A stretch of 8,767 nucleotides of DNA from an uncultured Polyangiaceae bacterium (lineage in GTDB: Bacteria; Myxococcota_A; Polyangia; Polyangiales; Houyiibacteriaceae). Each line of letters starts with the position of its first letter. Within the stretch, counting starts at the first letter, position 1. Both the position numbers and the translations under genes were made by a program. The stretch lies in NCBI GenBank assembly GCA_947258625.1, contig CAMYJN010000065.1:1-8767 (forward strand), in the 5' to 3' direction. Below are positions 6,356 to 8,767 of the stretch, piece by piece. Under the pieces are notes generated by a model. It saw only the letters and a list, made by a program, of their open reading frames with translations. It was not told the origin of the DNA and did no database searches.

Positions 6356-6995
6356 CGAGCGTTCCATCGATCAGTCTCGGCGGGAGTACGCTCGCGGCCC
6401 TCTCGAGCTCGAGCATCTCGACGAGGACGCGATCGTGCAATTCCAGCAATGGTTCGAAGAAGCCTGCGAACATGTCGACCTCGAGCCCAATGCCATGACG
6501 CTGGCAACCGTCGATAGCGAAGGCGCGCCGGCGGTTCGCACGGTGCTCCTGAAATTCTTCGATCAAGAGGGGTTCGTGTTCTTCACCAATCTCGAGAGCC
6601 GCAAGGCGGAGCACATCGACGGGAACAAACGGGTAGCGTTGCTGTTCTGGTGGCCTGCGTTGGAAAGGCAGATCGAAATCAATGGAGTCGCCGAGCGCAT
6701 CTCGAGCGTCGAAGCCGCGAAGTACTTCATGACGCGCCCACGAGGCAGCCAACTCGGCGCGTGGGTATCTCATCAATCCCAGGTCCTCACTTCGCGCAAG
6801 GCCCTCGAAATGAAGCTCGACGAGATGAAGCGCAAGTTCGTCAACCGCGAAGTGCCGCTCCCGTCGTTCTGGGGCGGCTACCGCGTGGTGCCGGGCAGCA
6901 TCGAGCTCTGGCAGGGCCAACCGAATCGACTTCACGATCGCTTCAAGTACGTTCGCGAAGCCGAAGGTTGGCGGGTCCTGAGGCTCGCTCCATGA
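6348..6995 (+). CDS. pdxH: Pyridoxamine/pyridoxine 5'-phosphate oxidase
   Basis: A 215-residue FMN-dependent cytoplasmic enzyme that oxidises pyridoxamine or pyridoxine 5'-phosphate to pyridoxal 5'-phosphate, the last step of vitamin B6 synthesis and salvage. It follows E. coli PdxH (218 residues) almost block by block: EPNAMTLATV, RTVLLKFFDQEGFVFFTN, SRKAEHI (FMN phosphate contacts), LERQIEINGVAERIS, YFMTRPRGSQLGAWVS, VPLPSFWGGYRV, ELWQGQPNRLHDRF and the C-terminal end RLAP. R194 and H196 correspond to the substrate-binding R197 and H199 of E. coli. The frame is open far upstream, but the ATG at 6348 gives the family N-terminus; it overlaps the last eight bases of the acyltransferase gene, so translation is probably coupled, and no good ribosome binding site is visible. 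A terminator-like hairpin follows at once. Confidence 0.97.
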   Translation: MTDERSIDQSRREYARGPLELEHLDEDAIVQFQQWFEEACEHVDLEPNAMTLATVDSEGAPAVRTVLLKFFDQEGFVFFTNLESRKAEHIDGNKRVALLFWWPALERQIEINGVAERISSVEAAKYFMTRPRGSQLGAWVSHQSQVLTSRKALEMKLDEMKRKFVNREVPLPSFWGGYRVVPGSIELWQGQPNRLHDRFKYVREAEGWRVLRLAP

Positions 6996-7004
6996 ACGCG
7001 CGCG

Positions 7005-7046
7005 AGCGGGCCGCCAAGCTGCAGCCCGCCCGCTGGTTCTTTTGTT
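7005..7046 (+). terminator. Probable Rho-independent terminator of the pdxH unit
   Basis: AGCGGGC (7005-7011) pairs with GCCCGCT (7028-7034), and the 16-base loop contains the self-complementary GCTGCAGC. A T-rich tail (TTCTTTTGTT, 7037-7046) follows. It begins ten bases after the pdxH stop, between convergent genes. No matching T tract follows on the minus strand, so it should act mainly on plus-strand transcripts. Confidence 0.55.
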
Positions 7047-7051
7047 AGTGA

Positions 7052-7510
7052 CTAGATATCGAGGTTGCAGCTGGTCTCCGCCCAGCGGCCTACGAAGTGA
7101 CCGCCGGTCTCGGGACCGGGGATGCCTTCGCGGTAGACGCCACCGAGGACGCCGCGATGGCTCGGCCTTCCTCGACCTTGTGCCAACGACCGGCCAGGAA
7201 GCCACGCTCACAAAGGTCGATGGGCCGAGCCATGGCGGCGGCCACCATTCGATTGCCGGCATCGTCGATGAGTAGCTCGACGCGACCGTCAAGCAGGTCA
7301 CGCACAGGCACACGGACAATCGTTTGCGGTTGAACGGGCACTTGGTCGGCCGCGTCTGTGGTGGGATCGAGCCTTGGCGGCTCGTCATCGCGCGGCAACG
7401 GGCTCGGTGCTGACGATCACCAGCTCGACTTGATCCGCGGAAAGGCACCCAGCAGCCAGCGCCGATGCGCCAAGCAGAATCGAGAACCAAGTAAGAAAGA
7501 TCGCCCGCAT
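7052..7510 (-). pseudogene. Lipoprotein gene broken by two compensating frameshifts
   Basis: Read from ATG 7510, the first frame gives a good lipoprotein signal, MRAIFLTWFSILLGASALAAGC (C22), and stops at codon 42 (7387-7385). The frame one base on is open from 7416 and carries sensible sequence: PVQPQTIVRVPVRDLLDGRV, ELLIDDAGNRMVAAAMARPI and GFLAGRWHKVEEG. Near 7240-7165 the sensible sequence returns to the first frame with GVLGGVYREGIPGPETGGHF, then VGRWAETSCNLDI and TAG at 7052. ATG to TAG is exactly 153 codons long, so one gained and one lost base would restore a protein of about 152 residues. Its C-terminal half has three copies of a G-hydrophobic-hydrophobic-x-G-x-aromatic motif (GFLAGRW, GVLGGVY, GHFVGRW), a short beta-type repeat seen in uncharacterised deltaproteobacterial secreted proteins. 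TAGG precedes the ATG by about eight bases. The gene follows the FadL-type barrel by 64 bases on the same strand. A pair of assembly errors is the main alternative to true decay. Confidence 0.6.
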
Positions 7511-7574
7511 GACGAAACCTATCTTCACGGGGTACCGGACCGGTCACGCGAGGGCAAGCCCTGTGATTCGCACA

Positions 7575-8767
7575 TCAGAAGGCGGCTTTGAGGGCGAGGT
7601 TGACGCCGAGCTCGTTGATCGTGATGCCGACCCTGTCGAGCTGGCCCGGTTGCGCCGCGGGGTTGGGGAACGCCGATGGGAACGCAAGCCCGGCCAGAGT
7701 GCCCTTCCCGTGCGCATATCGAAACGCCACCGCGAAGGCGAGGTAGAAACCGTCCTGACCCCTTTCGGGCGGTTCCTCGCGGTTTGCGAAATCGACGCCG
7801 AGCGTGAAGCCGTAAAAGTTGATCTTGCTGTCCCCGAATTCGCTCGGATCGGTTTCGGGGCTGAAGTCCGTGAAGAAGCCACCACCGAGCTTGAGGCGTT
7901 CCGTGATTCTGAAGATGCCGCCCATTCGGACGTTCGCCGTGGCGTTCCTGTCGATGCCGAGCTCGGGGCTCCGGAGCGGGAACCTCACGACCACGTCGCC
8001 CTCAACCCAGCCCCACGGACGCACGTAGGCCACTCCGAAACGCGTGAGTCCCGGTTCGACGCCAGCCCACGATCCGCTGAGGTCGTCGATTTGGCTGCCA
8101 GAAAATTGAGGCGGACCGGCGGGTGGGGACAGGCTCTCCGTCACTGTCGTCTCATTGTCGAGGTAAACCAAATAGCTCGGCGTTGCGGCCATCCAGCCGA
8201 TCCGGACCTGTTCGATCGGAGCGAACTGGAGCCCTGCTTTCATCTGCAAGCCGCCACCCGCGATGCTCTGGTTCAAATTGCGGTTGAACGTGCCGCCCGC
8301 GCCTCCGCCGTAGGCGCCAGACACGATCTCCGTCAATCGCCGCGAGGCAATGACGATGTCGAGCCCCCCGCCCAGGAGGAACCGCTCGCTCTTCTTCCAC
8401 GCAACCGCGGAGCTCAGATGGTAGAGCGAGTTCCTCTCGTCCGCGGTCGCATAGAACTCCGAGGGCTCGGTGGAGTCGGCTGCTGCCGAGACCCTATCTT
8501 GCAAGAACCGAGAGAGCGAGCGCGAATAGAAAAAGCCAAGCCCCCACCGGAGCTCCGGTCGGGGGGACGCCACGAACGTGAGCGCGCGCGGAATCGCCTG
8601 AAGCGCAGAGTAGTCGCCTGCGCTTTGCTCCCCGCTTTCGATGGAAAGCGAGCCCGGGGCGCTCGCGATGCGGTACGAGAGAATTGCACCCGTTAGGTCG
8701 ACCGAGCGGCTGTCGAGCCGCGCCACGCCCGCCGGATTGAACCACATCGCCCCGCCGGTGTGAACAT
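7575..8767 (-). CDS. FadL/OmpP1-type outer-membrane transport protein, N-terminus outside window
   Basis: About 397 residues are visible and the frame continues past the window edge, reading VHTGGAMWFNPAGVARL at the edge. GGAMWFNPAG is the typical N-terminal block of the OmpP1/FadL/TodX family, beta-barrels that let long-chain fatty acids or other hydrophobic compounds cross the outer membrane. In family members this block lies some 50-60 residues from the start, so the signal peptide and hatch beginning are missing here. The rest alternates hydrophobic and polar residues as in barrel strands (for example LGGGFFTDFSPETDPSEFGD and INFYGFTLGVDF) and the protein ends ALKAAF with the terminal phenylalanine of an outer-membrane assembly signal. 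An internal ATG at 8747 lies inside the conserved block and is not the start. It is transcribed towards the convergent alkyl sulfatase unit and is probably co-transcribed with the broken lipoprotein gene. Substrate is unknown. Confidence 0.85.
   Translation of the reverse strand, partial: VHTGGAMWFNPAGVARLDSRSVDLTGAILSYRIASAPGSLSIESGEQSAGDYSALQAIPRALTFVASPRPELRWGLGFFYSRSLSRFLQDRVSAAADSTEPSEFYATADERNSLYHLSSAVAWKKSERFLLGGGLDIVIASRRLTEIVSGAYGGGAGGTFNRNLNQSIAGGGLQMKAGLQFAPIEQVRIGWMAATPSYLVYLDNETTVTESLSPPAGPPQFSGSQIDDLSGSWAGVEPGLTRFGVAYVRPWGWVEGDVVVRFPLRSPELGIDRNATANVRMGGIFRITERLKLGGGFFTDFSPETDPSEFGDSKINFYGFTLGVDFANREEPPERGQDGFYLAFAVAFRYAHGKGTLAGLAFPSAFPNPAAQPGQLDRVGITINELGVNLALKAAF

Noticed and set aside
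5384..6367. Open frame of 327 codons on the minus strand
   Set aside because: It lies opposite the acyltransferase gene, whose motifs are clear; the antisense peptide is arginine- and proline-rich and matches no family pattern.
6282..7547. Open frame of 421 codons on the minus strand
   Set aside because: It runs across pdxH, the terminator and the broken lipoprotein in a third frame and has no coherent protein features.
7551..7562. AGGGCAAGCCCT as a terminator after the FadL-type gene
   Set aside because: The arms are five bases with only two between them, too tight for a hairpin loop, and no T tract follows on the minus strand.
7509..8696. Open frame of 395 codons on the plus strand
   Set aside because: It is antisense to the FadL-type gene. 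Its peptide is highly charged and arginine-rich, while the minus strand shows NPAG and barrel features.
1..8767. The bases TGAACAT occur at both ends of the window, suggesting a circular contig or terminal repeat
   Set aside because: Seven bases are too few, and joining the ends would not extend either of the two cut genes sensibly.

Overview
The window is GC-rich and compact, with a mixture typical of a Gram-negative deltaproteobacterium-like (Myxococcota/Bradymonadota-type) chromosome. The signs are three lipobox signal peptides, one of them on a cysteine-rich mini-protein, an outer-membrane FadL-type barrel, and a eukaryote-like (GT3) glycogen synthase. This placement is an inference from gene content and style; there is no rRNA or other marker gene to fix it. 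No mobile element, tRNA, rRNA or CRISPR array was seen.

Layout. (1) Positions 1-1000, minus strand: the 5' part of a GT3 glycogen synthase, cut by the window edge. A doubtful 37-codon frame sits just upstream of it. (2) Divergent from it, 1137-1466, plus strand: a small lipoprotein with ten cysteines in its mature part. (3) 1467-1884: a stretch with no intact gene, holding what looks like the frameshifted remnant of a short gene, a strong hairpin and a candidate promoter. (4) 1885-6995, plus strand: four intact genes that probably form one transcription unit, namely a class-3 aldehyde dehydrogenase, a lipid-anchored SdsA-type alkyl sulfatase, a PlsC-like acyltransferase and pyridoxamine 5'-phosphate oxidase (pdxH). 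It ends in a hairpin plus T-rich tail at 7005-7046. (5) 7052-8767, minus strand, convergent: a FadL/OmpP1-type outer-membrane protein that continues past the window edge, followed by a lipoprotein gene whose reading frame is broken twice.

How the genes may work together. The sulfatase would release a long-chain alcohol from an alkyl sulfate at the cell envelope. A class-3 aldehyde dehydrogenase can turn the derived aldehyde into a fatty acid, the acyltransferase can put acyl chains into lipids, and the FadL-type barrel across the convergent junction could bring hydrophobic substrates through the outer membrane. The alcohol dehydrogenase such a route needs is not in the window. The pathway is an inference from gene order; the individual family assignments are strong. 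PdxH is a cofactor-synthesis enzyme and its place at the end of this unit is not explained by the lipid theme.

The clearest oddities are the doubly frameshifted lipoprotein (7052-7510), the broken remnant at 1486-1693, the lipid-anchored form of the alkyl sulfatase, and a glutamine in place of the usual lysine in the glycogen synthase nucleotide-sugar motif. I saw no convincing sign of an entirely new system.
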